From the NCBI GenBank assembly GCA_018812385.1, contig JAHJDU010000117.1, positions 1 through 16,867 on the forward strand: a stretch of DNA of 16,867 bases. Reading direction: 5' to 3'. A program made the translations under genes and the position numbers. The notes under the pieces were generated by a model. The model did no database searches, was not told the origin of the DNA, and saw only the letters and a list, made by a program, of their open reading frames with translations. This document shows, one piece after another, positions 7,274 to 14,952 of this stretch. Every line of letters starts with the position of its first letter. Positions within the stretch are counted from its first letter, which is position 1. Source of the DNA: Pseudomonadota bacterium. GTDB taxonomy: Bacteria; Desulfobacterota; Desulfobacteria; Desulfobacterales; Desulfobacteraceae.

Positions 7274-8584
7274 TTAAAAGAATTTATATTCAATTCCAAA
7301 ACCAACGATTGTAGCATCTTTTTCGTAAGTTATGGATGTGCCGGTAGCACTTGTAAAGGAAGCATCATCGTAAAAAACATAACCTAAACTGAAAGTTAAT
7401 TTTAATTTATCATTCATCAGCCACTTCAGACCTGCACCAATGGTACTGGCATTCAATTCCGGTGATTCCGGGGACATGTTCTCGACATCCACACCCGTTT
7501 CTGTGTAAAGGTATCCAAAGGTGGCATTTAAAGTGTTTGTGAGGGCATAGTCAACACCTATACCGATATCATATCCCGTACCTACCGCACTCTCATCTCC
7601 TGAGGTTCCGGCAATGTCTTTGAAACCGGCATCTTTGTTGAGATATAAAGTCAGATTGCTTTCAACTCTTACCTTTGGATTAATCTTATATGACACGCCT
7701 GCTGCCAATACTGCCGGAAGATTTCTATTCCTTTCCTGACCGTTCACAACACCAAGTGCTGGCAGAATACCCACAGTATCGGTTTTTACGTCTGCCTCAT
7801 AATCCAGATCAATTTTTGTGTCATAGTGCAGGCCGAAATTTAAGGCATCTAAAGGGGAAAAGTTTATCCCAATGATTCCCCCAAAGCCATCTGCCTCTTC
7901 CTCAAAGCTCACAGTGGCGGTTAACGGGTCATTTACACCAGGAACAAGATTGGTAGGGCTGATAGTCATGGCGCCGCTCATTTCCCGATCGCTTTTTAAA
8001 TATCGTATCCCTAAGGAGACAGACCACATGTCATTGATTTCGTATGCCCCGCCCAGCGTATAGGCAAGCCCCACGGCCTCGGCTTCTAGGTTCTGACTGG
8101 AGATACCGGTGTAGTACCATGCGGGAGGTGCGCCTCCGAATGCAAGAAGGGCATTTGCCCCTGTCAGGATACTGAATCCAGCTGAACTGGTAGTTGCATT
8201 TCCGTTTTTAAAATCAACTGTACCACCGCCAACAACATTAGCAACGGCAAAAAAACCTGCCCATTGATCTTTTTTGTATACAGTAAACAGGCCGGGAACA
8301 ATAGCTGGTTCATCCTCATCAAAATCTTGTCCATTGATTTTATTACTCCATCCTTTTGCAACATAATGTGCGGATGCGTTTGCATAAAATCCGTTTTCCA
8401 TTTTCATAACCCCGGCAGGATTGTACATGACAATATCAGCAGCATCAGTTGCTGCATTCCGGTTCAGAATACCGACATATTCAGCACTCCAATTGGTTTT
8501 ATTTTCAGCTCCTCCAGCCCACAATAATGAAGATCCCGTCAGAAAAAATACCAAAACAAATAATACCATACTAAGTTTTTTCAT
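7274..8584 (-). CDS. OmpP1/FadL-family outer-membrane transporter
   Basis: A 436-residue beta-barrel protein for passage of long-chain fatty acids or aromatic and aliphatic hydrocarbons across the outer membrane. It has a signal peptide (MKK, hydrophobic to about residue 21, cleavage probable after LLWA). Early in the mature part, after the NRNAATDAAD stretch, it has the family's YNPAG motif near residues 54-58. The remainder alternates in a pattern typical of amphipathic strands, and the protein ends in GFGIEYKFF, with the C-terminal aromatic used for outer-membrane assembly. The length is in the FadL/TodX range. The ribosome site AAGGGGGAAC matches that of the acyl-CoA ligase. It stands between the GRE unit and the acyl-CoA operon and is probably transcribed on its own, because 156 bases with a hairpin separate it from the dehydrogenase gene. 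The substrate is unknown. Confidence 0.88.
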   Translation of the reverse strand: MKKLSMVLFVLVFFLTGSSLLWAGGAENKTNWSAEYVGILNRNAATDAADIVMYNPAGVMKMENGFYANASAHYVAKGWSNKINGQDFDEDEPAIVPGLFTVYKKDQWAGFFAVANVVGGGTVDFKNGNATTSSAGFSILTGANALLAFGGAPPAWYYTGISSQNLEAEAVGLAYTLGGAYEINDMWSVSLGIRYLKSDREMSGAMTISPTNLVPGVNDPLTATVSFEEEADGFGGIIGINFSPLDALNFGLHYDTKIDLDYEADVKTDTVGILPALGVVNGQERNRNLPAVLAAGVSYKINPKVRVESNLTLYLNKDAGFKDIAGTSGDESAVGTGYDIGIGVDYALTNTLNATFGYLYTETGVDVENMSPESPELNASTIGAGLKWLMNDKLKLTFSLGYVFYDDASFTSATGTSITYEKDATIVGFGIEYKFF

Positions 8585-8641
8585 TGTTCCCCCTTAATTT
8601 AATTTAACGTTTGTCAAAAAATTTTTCTATATTTTCTCCCA

Positions 8642-8663
8642 AACCCTTTATATACAAAGGGTT
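8642..8663. repeat. 8-bp inverted repeat upstream of the FadL gene
   Basis: AACCCTTT (8642-8649) and AAAGGGTT (8656-8663) pair exactly around a 6-base loop, ATATAC. The repeat lies 77 bases beyond the acyl-CoA dehydrogenase stop and 57 bases before the FadL start, both read on the minus strand. It could end the long operon or serve as an operator for FadL. No T run follows on the minus strand, which weakens the terminator reading. The rest of this 156-base gap is AT-rich with no gene. Confidence 0.4.
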
Positions 8664-8740
8664 AGTGGTAAATATCTTTTCTACCTATTTTCTTATATGA
8701 TTTAGTTAAAATTGTATGCGACCCCATTGGTTTATATTTT

Positions 8741-9880
8741 TCACATCATAAGTTTTGATATGATCTCTTTCATTATTTCTGTTGTTCCACCACCTATGGA
8801 AAGGATACGGTTGTCTCTATATAATCTTTCCACGATTGATTCGCGCATATAACCGTAGCCACCGAAAATCTGAACAGCATCATATGTGACTTTATCGCTC
8901 ACGCTGCAGGCAAAGTTTTTAGCCATTGATATTTCCTTTACCTGGTTTTCACCTGCATTAATTTTAGCTGCAACTCTGTATGTGAATTCACGGCTGACTT
9001 CTACAAGAGTTGCCATGTCAACAATCTTGTGCCGTGTCACCTGGAATCCTGCAAGGGGTTTTCCAAATGCTTTACGCTCCTTTGCATATTTCATTGCCTG
9101 TTCCAGGGCAATAAGGGCCGTCATATTTGCCATTACACTGACCTGGAGCCTTTCGTTCTGAAAATTATCCATGATATAATAAAAACCGTGGTTCTCTTTG
9201 CCAATAAGATTACCAACAGGCACTTTGCAATCATCAAAAAATATCTCAGCAGTATCTGACGGCCACCATCCGGTTTTCTTTAATTTTTTTGAGGTTGAGT
9301 ATCCTTGCGTATCAGACTCAATAACAAGAAAACTGATGCCGTGAGCCCCATCACCACCGGTTCGTACTGCACATGTCAACTGGTCAGCCCTGACACCGCT
9401 TGTGATAAAAGTTTTACTTCCATTGACTATATAATAGTCACCATCTCTTTTAGCTATTGTCTTGATATTGGCAACATCAGATCCGCCACCCGGTTCTGTG
9501 ATACCAAGGGCTGCAATTTTTTCTCCTGCAATAACCGGCCTTACAAAACGTTCTTTCTGCTCATGGGTTCCATTTTTGATTATCGGTGGGATGGCGATAT
9601 CAAGTGAACCCAGTCCTGCTACAAGCCCCCCTGATGTTGAACGCATCAGCTCTTCTAGAACCACAATTTTCAGAAAAATATCTCCGGGCGTGCCACCATA
9701 CTCTTTTGGGTAACATGTTCCCAAAAAACCTAAACCCCCAACCTTTTGATATAGTTCTTTGGGGAACTCCTCATTTTCTTCCCATTCGTCAATATTGGGA
9801 GTCAGCTCTTTTTTTACAAATTCTCTTATCGATTTTCGAACAAGGTCATGCTCTTTTCCAAAATATATTTCCCTTCCCAT
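8741..9880 (-). CDS. Acyl-CoA dehydrogenase, isovaleryl/long-chain catalytic type
   Basis: A 379-residue FAD-dependent acyl-CoA dehydrogenase that would introduce an alpha-beta double bond into an acyl-CoA and pass electrons to electron-transfer flavoprotein. Motifs: GITEPGGGSD (126-135), YIVNGSKTFITSG (150-162), ERKAFGKPLAGFQ (268-280), and IFGGYGYMRE (338-347). At the place where medium- and short-chain enzymes carry the catalytic glutamate (IYEGT), this protein has Gly364 in IGGGT. The alternative base used by isovaleryl-CoA and long-chain dehydrogenases is present as Glu243 in NERL. This suggests branched or long acyl substrates but does not prove them. The start is supported by AGGAGA 11 bases upstream. 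It is the last gene of the minus-strand operon, 36 bases after the biotin carrier gene. Confidence 0.95.
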   Translation of the reverse strand: MGREIYFGKEHDLVRKSIREFVKKELTPNIDEWEENEEFPKELYQKVGGLGFLGTCYPKEYGGTPGDIFLKIVVLEELMRSTSGGLVAGLGSLDIAIPPIIKNGTHEQKERFVRPVIAGEKIAALGITEPGGGSDVANIKTIAKRDGDYYIVNGSKTFITSGVRADQLTCAVRTGGDGAHGISFLVIESDTQGYSTSKKLKKTGWWPSDTAEIFFDDCKVPVGNLIGKENHGFYYIMDNFQNERLQVSVMANMTALIALEQAMKYAKERKAFGKPLAGFQVTRHKIVDMATLVEVSREFTYRVAAKINAGENQVKEISMAKNFACSVSDKVTYDAVQIFGGYGYMRESIVERLYRDNRILSIGGGTTEIMKEIISKLMM

Positions 9881-9916
9881 TTTTTCCCATATCTCCTATT
9901 CTCTTCTCTTCATCCC

Positions 9917-10429
9917 TTATACGTCTTCTGTGGCTTCAATATCAATCAATATATCTTTGGGCATAACTTTATCCCCCTCCTGTACATTAACTTTTGTGAC
10001 AACACCTCTAAAAGGTGCTACAAGAGTTGTTTCCATTTTCATTGCAGAAAGCACAACAACGGCCTTTCCTTGTTCAACCAAATCACCCTCTTTGACTAAA
10101 ACAGCTATTACAACAGCAGGCATGGGAGGAGTAACTTGGGTGGGAATTGAATTAATACTTCTTTTTTTAACCTGTGACTGCTCAAGAAAATCGGCATCCT
10201 GGACAAAAAATGATTTGCCATCCAGCATAACAATTTTACCGTCTCTGATTTCCATCACATAAACATTCATACCGATGCCGTTCACATCAAGGTGTATCTG
10301 ATTGTCACAAACAGGTGAAAAACCTATATCATATTCGTTTTCTCCCATTATTGCAGATATCGTATTTTCCGAGGTCATCTCAATCTCAACGGGAAGAGTG
10401 TCTTCTCCAATAGTAAGCTTGTATTGCAT
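9917..10429 (-). CDS. Biotin carboxyl carrier protein of an acyl-CoA carboxylase
   Basis: A 170-residue protein. Residues 98-167 form the biotinyl domain with SAMKMET, so Lys131 is the predicted biotin attachment site. The usual APMPG that opens the domain is PPMPA here (101-105). The first 85 residues form a beta-rich segment like the BT/linker region found before the carrier domain in propionyl- and 3-methylcrotonyl-CoA carboxylase alpha subunits, so this looks like the detached C-terminal half of such a subunit. The biotin carboxylase half begins beyond the right edge and ends at 15785, six coding genes upstream in the same operon. The gene lies 20 bases after the FadH-like gene, with AGGAGA before the ATG. 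It would shuttle the carboxyl group to a carboxyltransferase not present in this window. Confidence 0.92.
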   Translation of the reverse strand: MQYKLTIGEDTLPVEIEMTSENTISAIMGENEYDIGFSPVCDNQIHLDVNGIGMNVYVMEIRDGKIVMLDGKSFFVQDADFLEQSQVKKRSINSIPTQVTPPMPAVVIAVLVKEGDLVEQGKAVVVLSAMKMETTLVAPFRGVVTKVNVQEGDKVMPKDILIDIEATEDV

Positions 10430-10449
10430 TTATCTTTTTCTCCTTTTTT

Positions 10450-12450
10450 TCAAATTTCCATGGCTGCCAGAAAACCGCCATGGATGGCATCATTGATTTT
10501 TCCAGGGCGGACACAGTCCCCAACAACACTAAAAGGAATTTTCAGACTCCCAACCTCCCTTGAAATTGTTTGTACGGACTTTGAGCCTGAAGCAAGTATC
10601 ACCTGATCAAAATCCATCTTCTCTTCATTTTCATCCTTTTCAAAAGTAATTGTTCCCTGATCGATGGAAATTACTTTCGCATTGGTAATGACCTTGACTC
10701 CATATCTTTTAAGATTGTCAAAAAGTACCCAGCGCGTTGATTTGCCTACATCTGAACCTGCCTTGGGAAGCATTTCAAACACGGTCACTTTGGTGGTGCC
10801 CTGGAACATCAATTCTTTCAGACGATCCACACTCTGAGCTTCATATGTAAGCAGAAAATGAAGCGTGTCAGGATCAATGGTGCCTTTAGCTGCCACAAAC
10901 ATTGCTGTTTCAAGCCCGACAGCACCCCCTCCGATAATGGCAACAGATCTTCCAAGCCGAGTCTTGTCTCCCAAAACATCCCAGGCAGACAATACACTTG
11001 AGTTATCAGCCCCTTTAATGGTCGGTACCAGTGCTTTTGCACCTTCTGCTATAACAAGATGGTCAGGGTTTTCTTCCTGTATAAAAGTCTTATCTACTTG
11101 TTTGTTCAGAAAGAGAGAAATGTCATATTTATTGATCATAGCCCGGTAGTAGCGGATAAATTCCAACAATTCCTGCTTGTGAAGCGGTGCCCCGGCAAGC
11201 CATATCTGCCCGCCGATATCATCCGTCCTTTCATAAATCTTGACCCTATGCCCTGCAATGGAAGCAGTAACAGCAGCTTCAAGGCCTGCAACTCCGGCAC
11301 CCACCACCATTACATTTTTAGGGGAATCGGTTTTGATAATATTGCGTTCTCCTTCAAAACCGGCCCTGGGATTGCCCACACAAAATACGGGCTGGCCGCT
11401 GAAAACCTGGTCTGTGCATCCCTGGGAACAGGCAACGCAGGGTCTGATTTCATCTGCCCGCCCCTCAAGAGCTTTTTTAGGCCATTGAGGATCAGCGATA
11501 AGCACGCGGCCAAGATTCACCATGTCAGCAAATCCATCCTTGATGATTTTTTCAGCCGACTCAGGATCTGAAATGCGATTGGAAGCCAGCACAGGGACTG
11601 ATACAGCTTTTTTAATATTATACGCAAGGTAGGCAAAGGCAGATCTCGGCAGCTCCATGGGCAACTGGGGAACCCTGGTCTCATGCCATCCGCCAGTTAC
11701 GTTGATTGCATCAACACCGGCTTTTTCATATACTTTGGCAATTTCAGGTGTTTGGGCATCTGTATTGCTGCCGGGCACAAAATCATTGCCGGCCATGCGA
11801 ATTGTGAGGGGATAATCGTTTCCAAGAACTTTTCTCACCCCTTTAATCAGCTCCCTTGGAAAGCGTGTCCTGTTTTCAAAATTCCCGCCATAATCATCGT
11901 CACGCGTATTTCTAAGGGGAGACACAAACTGGGTGATAAGATAACCACCCGACCCGATGATTTCAACACCATCGAATCCAGCCTCCATTGCCCGCAGTGC
12001 CGCTTTTTCAAAAGCCTTTTGCACTTCATGAATATCTTCGAGTGTCATCTTTCGAGGTGTGGTTTTTGAATATTTTGTATAGACAGGTGAAGGTCCCATG
12101 GGCGTTTTGCCGTCTATCAAAATGGGATGGGAATAAGCACCGGCGTGGAAAAGTTGTATCCATGGGCTTGCCCCGTTGTCCCGGATAAGGTTTGTAAGTT
12201 TTTTAAAATCAGCAATCGCCTCATCTTCGGCTATAGATAAAACCAGAAAACCTGAGCCGATAAAGTCAACCCCTACCGGACCAACAGTGACAATACCTGC
12301 ACCTCCTTTGGCTTTTTCTTTGAAATAATTGTAGTATCTGTCGTTAAGTTTGCGATCATAAGAGTACAAAACTCCCAGAGCCGGATAAGCGATCCTGTTT
12401 TTAATTTCAAGCTTATTAATCCTTATCGGACTGAACAGGTTCTTATACAT
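10450..12450 (-). CDS. 2,4-dienoyl-CoA reductase-like (FadH-type) flavoprotein
   Basis: A 666-residue protein built like bacterial 2,4-dienoyl-CoA reductase. It has an Old-Yellow-Enzyme TIM barrel (about 1-330) that binds FMN, a [4Fe-4S] site C338-x2-C341-x3-C345-x11-C357, and an FAD/NAD(P)H half with dinucleotide motifs GAGVAGLEAA (384-393) and GGGAVGLETA (507-516). Tyr170 in SGGYLITQF and His256 in TGGWHETR match the catalytic Tyr and His of E. coli FadH. In the pathway it would reduce conjugated double bonds of an unsaturated acyl-CoA. Relatives act on trimethylamine, enones or cinnamate, so a non-CoA substrate is possible. AGGAGA lies upstream of the start, and the gene follows the TIGR03084-like gene by 20 bases. 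Confidence 0.93.
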   Translation of the reverse strand: MYKNLFSPIRINKLEIKNRIAYPALGVLYSYDRKLNDRYYNYFKEKAKGGAGIVTVGPVGVDFIGSGFLVLSIAEDEAIADFKKLTNLIRDNGASPWIQLFHAGAYSHPILIDGKTPMGPSPVYTKYSKTTPRKMTLEDIHEVQKAFEKAALRAMEAGFDGVEIIGSGGYLITQFVSPLRNTRDDDYGGNFENRTRFPRELIKGVRKVLGNDYPLTIRMAGNDFVPGSNTDAQTPEIAKVYEKAGVDAINVTGGWHETRVPQLPMELPRSAFAYLAYNIKKAVSVPVLASNRISDPESAEKIIKDGFADMVNLGRVLIADPQWPKKALEGRADEIRPCVACSQGCTDQVFSGQPVFCVGNPRAGFEGERNIIKTDSPKNVMVVGAGVAGLEAAVTASIAGHRVKIYERTDDIGGQIWLAGAPLHKQELLEFIRYYRAMINKYDISLFLNKQVDKTFIQEENPDHLVIAEGAKALVPTIKGADNSSVLSAWDVLGDKTRLGRSVAIIGGGAVGLETAMFVAAKGTIDPDTLHFLLTYEAQSVDRLKELMFQGTTKVTVFEMLPKAGSDVGKSTRWVLFDNLKRYGVKVITNAKVISIDQGTITFEKDENEEKMDFDQVILASGSKSVQTISREVGSLKIPFSVVGDCVRPGKINDAIHGGFLAAMEI

Positions 12451-12470
12451 GATAGCACTTCTCCTTATTA

Positions 12471-13247
12471 CTATTCAGGGCCATATTCAGGTGGTCCTGC
12501 AAAAGCCTGGGCAATTGACATCCATTTGCCGGCAATGTCACCCTCACATACAAGCTTTGTATCCAAGACCCTTCTTCGCTGGGTGACAACCAGGCAAAAA
12601 TCCTCTGCAGTACCCCGAACTATGTTCTGTGCATCTTCAGGTCCAAAGGTCCAAAGTTTATTTGACGGGCTTGAAAGCTCCACTCTGACCTGCTGATCCG
12701 GGACTTCCAATTCACGATTTTTAAAACTCCAGGAAAAGGTAGACACACCTATATGGGCAATATGTTTCAGGCGGTCTGTTCCCGGACGGGAGGCCTTCAA
12801 CACATCAACGATATCCTGACCATGGGCCCAGGTTTCCATAAGTCGTGCCGTTGCACAAGATTTTGCAGTCATGGGTGGTCCGTACCAGGGGAGCCTGGTT
12901 TTTGAATCAACAGACATAAAACCTGCAATAAGCTGAGCACGCTGCTTTCGCCACCATAAAAGCAGATCAGCATCAGACAGTGAGCGGCCGACTGAATTTA
13001 CTTTATCGTGCAGATCATCATAATTTGTAAATCCTTCAATCATCTTTTCCACATCTTTTCCAAATGCTTCTACATCAGTGGCAGCAAGAAAGGCTGATCT
13101 ATCAAAATATGCCAGATGGCTGATCTCATCTTTTATGCTCCATCCATAAAACGAAGTGACGGTCTGCCAGCCAGCTTCATCCAGTCCTTTTACTATGGCA
13201 TCAAGCGCTGCATGCTCATCGGCAAGGTCTTTGCAAATATCTTTCAT
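12471..13247 (-). CDS. DinB/MDMPI-fold metal protein, TIGR03084-like
   Basis: A 258-residue protein starting at the ATG at 13247, which has the ribosome site GGTGGAGAT and lies 13 bases after the TetR stop. A longer reading frame to 13394 would overlap the regulator and has no such site. The fold resembles the metal-binding domain of mycothiol-dependent maleylpyruvate isomerase: His44 in DEISHLAYFD and Glu138/His142 in METWAHGQDI form the expected H, E-x3-H metal triad, with GWSIKDEISH before it. Proteins of this TIGR03084 type are often found near acyl-CoA genes and their function is not established. Mycothiol is an actinobacterial thiol, so a mycothiol reaction is unlikely here. Position between regulator and flavoprotein suggests a role tied to the same substrate. 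Confidence 0.82.
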   Translation of the reverse strand: MKDICKDLADEHAALDAIVKGLDEAGWQTVTSFYGWSIKDEISHLAYFDRSAFLAATDVEAFGKDVEKMIEGFTNYDDLHDKVNSVGRSLSDADLLLWWRKQRAQLIAGFMSVDSKTRLPWYGPPMTAKSCATARLMETWAHGQDIVDVLKASRPGTDRLKHIAHIGVSTFSWSFKNRELEVPDQQVRVELSSPSNKLWTFGPEDAQNIVRGTAEDFCLVVTQRRRVLDTKLVCEGDIAGKWMSIAQAFAGPPEYGPE

Positions 13248-13260
13248 TGTAAATCTCCAC

Positions 13261-13926
13261 CTATAATCGTTCTTCGTTACTGACAATAAGGCTTTTAATC
13301 CCGCCCACAATATACCTGACAACTTCTGCGCCAATGGCCATGGTATCTTCAGGCTGCTTTTTCCAAAACTTATAGTAATTTCCAAGCCCGGCATATATTG
13401 ACGTTATACAAACTGCTATTACCTCACCGGATAACCCGGAGGAATATTTCAATCCTGCGCCGTGCTTTGCCTGCATGAGAGCATTATGCACATCGCCTGT
13501 CACCTTTTCCATGAAATTCCTGCGAGCATCAATCAAGTGGTCGCTGAAACCAATGGATTCATCAAACAACAGACGTATCTTTTCAGGATAGGGCAGGCAC
13601 AATTCTTCAAAAAAGGCAATGCCGGCCCTTTCAATCCCATCCAGTATGGAGTCACCCTCCATGAAGGCATTTCTTGCAAGTTTCCTCGTGTACATGCCTA
13701 TATCATCCAACACGCCTATAAGAAGATCCTCTTTGTTTTTGAAATGCCCGTAAACTGAACCCACGGAAATCTCGGCAATATCGGCAATATCTTCTATCCT
13801 GGTTTTCCGGTATCCTTTTTGGGCGAACAATTTCTCAGCCGCCGTTAAAATAGTTGACCGCCGTAACTCTTTTTCACGCTGTCTGCGCAAGGCACTTCTT
13901 GTCGAACCATTTTTTTTCGAACCCAT
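13261..13926 (-). CDS. TetR/AcrR-family transcriptional regulator
   Basis: A 221-residue regulator. The N-terminal helix-turn-helix covers about residues 22-66, with the family pattern AAEKLFAQKGYRKTRIEDIA followed by SVGSVYGHFKNKEDLL. The C-terminal helical part would bind a ligand, plausibly an acyl-CoA or free acid of the pathway, as FadR- and PsrA-type members do. That is inference from context. It is encoded inside the operon, directly followed by the TIGR03084-like gene and preceded by the remnant of an acyl-CoA dehydrogenase. GGAGG lies about 12 bases before the ATG, a rather long spacing. No clear operator palindrome was found near it. Confidence 0.92.
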   Translation of the reverse strand: MGSKKNGSTRSALRRQREKELRRSTILTAAEKLFAQKGYRKTRIEDIADIAEISVGSVYGHFKNKEDLLIGVLDDIGMYTRKLARNAFMEGDSILDGIERAGIAFFEELCLPYPEKIRLLFDESIGFSDHLIDARRNFMEKVTGDVHNALMQAKHGAGLKYSSGLSGEVIAVCITSIYAGLGNYYKFWKKQPEDTMAIGAEVVRYIVGGIKSLIVSNEERL

Positions 13927-13953
13927 TCTCTTGTCAAACCTCCGGCATTTCCA

Positions 13954-14049
13954 TCAATACCCTGTTATCTTGAAAATTATTTCACTCATTACATCACTTG
14001 TACTGCCACCAATGGACACCAATCGTGAATCCCTGCAGGCTCTGGATAT
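13954..14049 (-). pseudogene. Remnant: C-terminal end of an acyl-CoA dehydrogenase
   Basis: Between the BKACE and TetR genes, the minus strand encodes about 31 codons ending in a stop at 13954-13956. The residues RDSRLVSIGGSTSDVMSEII match the last helix region of acyl-CoA dehydrogenases and line up with RDNRILSIGGGTTEIMKEII of the intact gene at 8741. Nothing of the dehydrogenase body is present: the frame upstream runs into the overlapping end of the BKACE gene. An ATG at 14064 opens a 36-codon frame, but a functional peptide is unlikely. Codons differ from the intact copy throughout, so this is an old separate paralogue and not a fresh duplication. It is probably the scar of a deletion or gene replacement. 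Confidence 0.75.
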
Positions 14050-14056
14050 CCACATT

Positions 14057-14935
14057 TCATTCATCAATACCAAGGATATCCCTTGCCTCTGAAGGTGATG
14101 CCACCTCCCGGCCAGTCTCTTGAACGATTTTAACGAGCGCTTCCACCAGTTGACCATTGTCTTTAGCCTTTTCACCATTGGGCAGATAAAAAGTGTCTTC
14201 AAGTCCGGTTCGAACATTACCGCCAAGTTCAACACATTTACGGTGCAGTTCCCAGTTTTTTTCACGACCAGCCCCGGTTGCTATAACCTGCCAGTGAGCA
14301 TTTTCAGGCAGTTCATCCTTTAATATGGGAAGCAGATCTGCCCTTGCAGGCATACCCGAATCAACGCCCATAACAAAAGAGAGATGGGGGTCGCCCTTGA
14401 ACATCCCGTTTGCCTTGAACATCCCCACGCTGCGCACAATACCGATGTCAAAACATTCAAACTCCGGAATAACATTGTTCACAGTCATTACATCAAGAAA
14501 GCTTTTAACCTTTTCCACAGGGTTATCAAATAGAATCGGGGGCCATGCCCAGACGCCATCCCGGCGGATCTTGAGATAATTCAGAGAACCCGCATTACAG
14601 GCAGCCATATGTGGTTTAAATGCTTCCAGACACGCAATGGGTCCTGAAATATCGTTGCCCATCACGCCTGTGCTCATATTGATAATGATTTGGGGAACCT
14701 TTTCCCTCATGGCAGCAAGGATATCACCAACGGGTGCAATGTCCCAGGTCGGAAATGCACCGGCTCCTTCCTGCTGAGATCTGAAATGTGCATGAACGAT
14801 GGTGGCACCCGCGTCAAATGCCTGCCTTGTTGCATCAGCCATCTGTTCGGGCGTTACAGGCACATTGAATTTGTTCGGATCTGTCAATAAACCGGTTATT
14901 GCACAGGTGACTACTACTTTTTCACTCTTACCCAT
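14057..14935 (-). CDS. Beta-keto acid cleavage enzyme (BKACE, DUF849)
   Basis: A 292-residue member of the family founded by 3-keto-5-aminohexanoate cleavage enzyme (Kce), zinc TIM-barrel enzymes that condense a beta-keto acid with acetyl-CoA to give acetoacetate and a new acyl-CoA. His48 and His50 in IVHAHFR correspond to the zinc histidines. Glu246 in GGNVRTGLED is the likely third ligand region. Most members read HxHxRD here, and this one has HAHFRS, so it is a variant. The family is promiscuous and covers many beta-keto acids. The operon suggests a beta-keto acid from branched or dicarboxylic acid breakdown. The start has AGGAGG 8 bases upstream and lies 17 bases after the crotonase stop, suggesting coupled translation. 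Confidence 0.9.
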   Translation of the reverse strand: MGKSEKVVVTCAITGLLTDPNKFNVPVTPEQMADATRQAFDAGATIVHAHFRSQQEGAGAFPTWDIAPVGDILAAMREKVPQIIINMSTGVMGNDISGPIACLEAFKPHMAACNAGSLNYLKIRRDGVWAWPPILFDNPVEKVKSFLDVMTVNNVIPEFECFDIGIVRSVGMFKANGMFKGDPHLSFVMGVDSGMPARADLLPILKDELPENAHWQVIATGAGREKNWELHRKCVELGGNVRTGLEDTFYLPNGEKAKDNGQLVEALVKIVQETGREVASPSEARDILGIDE

Positions 14936-14952
14936 TTTCTATCCTCCTTAGA

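Noticed and set aside
8612..8617. TTGACA on the minus strand as the FadL -35 box
   Set aside because: A -10 box at normal spacing would fall on the ribosome site AAGGGGG and leave no room for the transcript start before the ATG.
9759..10262. 167-codon plus-strand frame across the dehydrogenase and carrier genes
   Set aside because: Serine/threonine-rich translation without domain features, covering the ends of two clear minus-strand genes and their gap.
11059..11571. 170-codon plus-strand frame opposite the FadH-like gene
   Set aside because: Antisense to strong OYE and FAD motifs, with no recognisable domain of its own.
13248..13394. Upstream extension of the TIGR03084-like frame to an ATG at 13394
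   Set aside because: It overlaps the TetR coding region by more than 130 bases and has no good ribosome site. The internal ATG at 13247 has GGTGGAGAT and begins exactly where the homologous domain begins.
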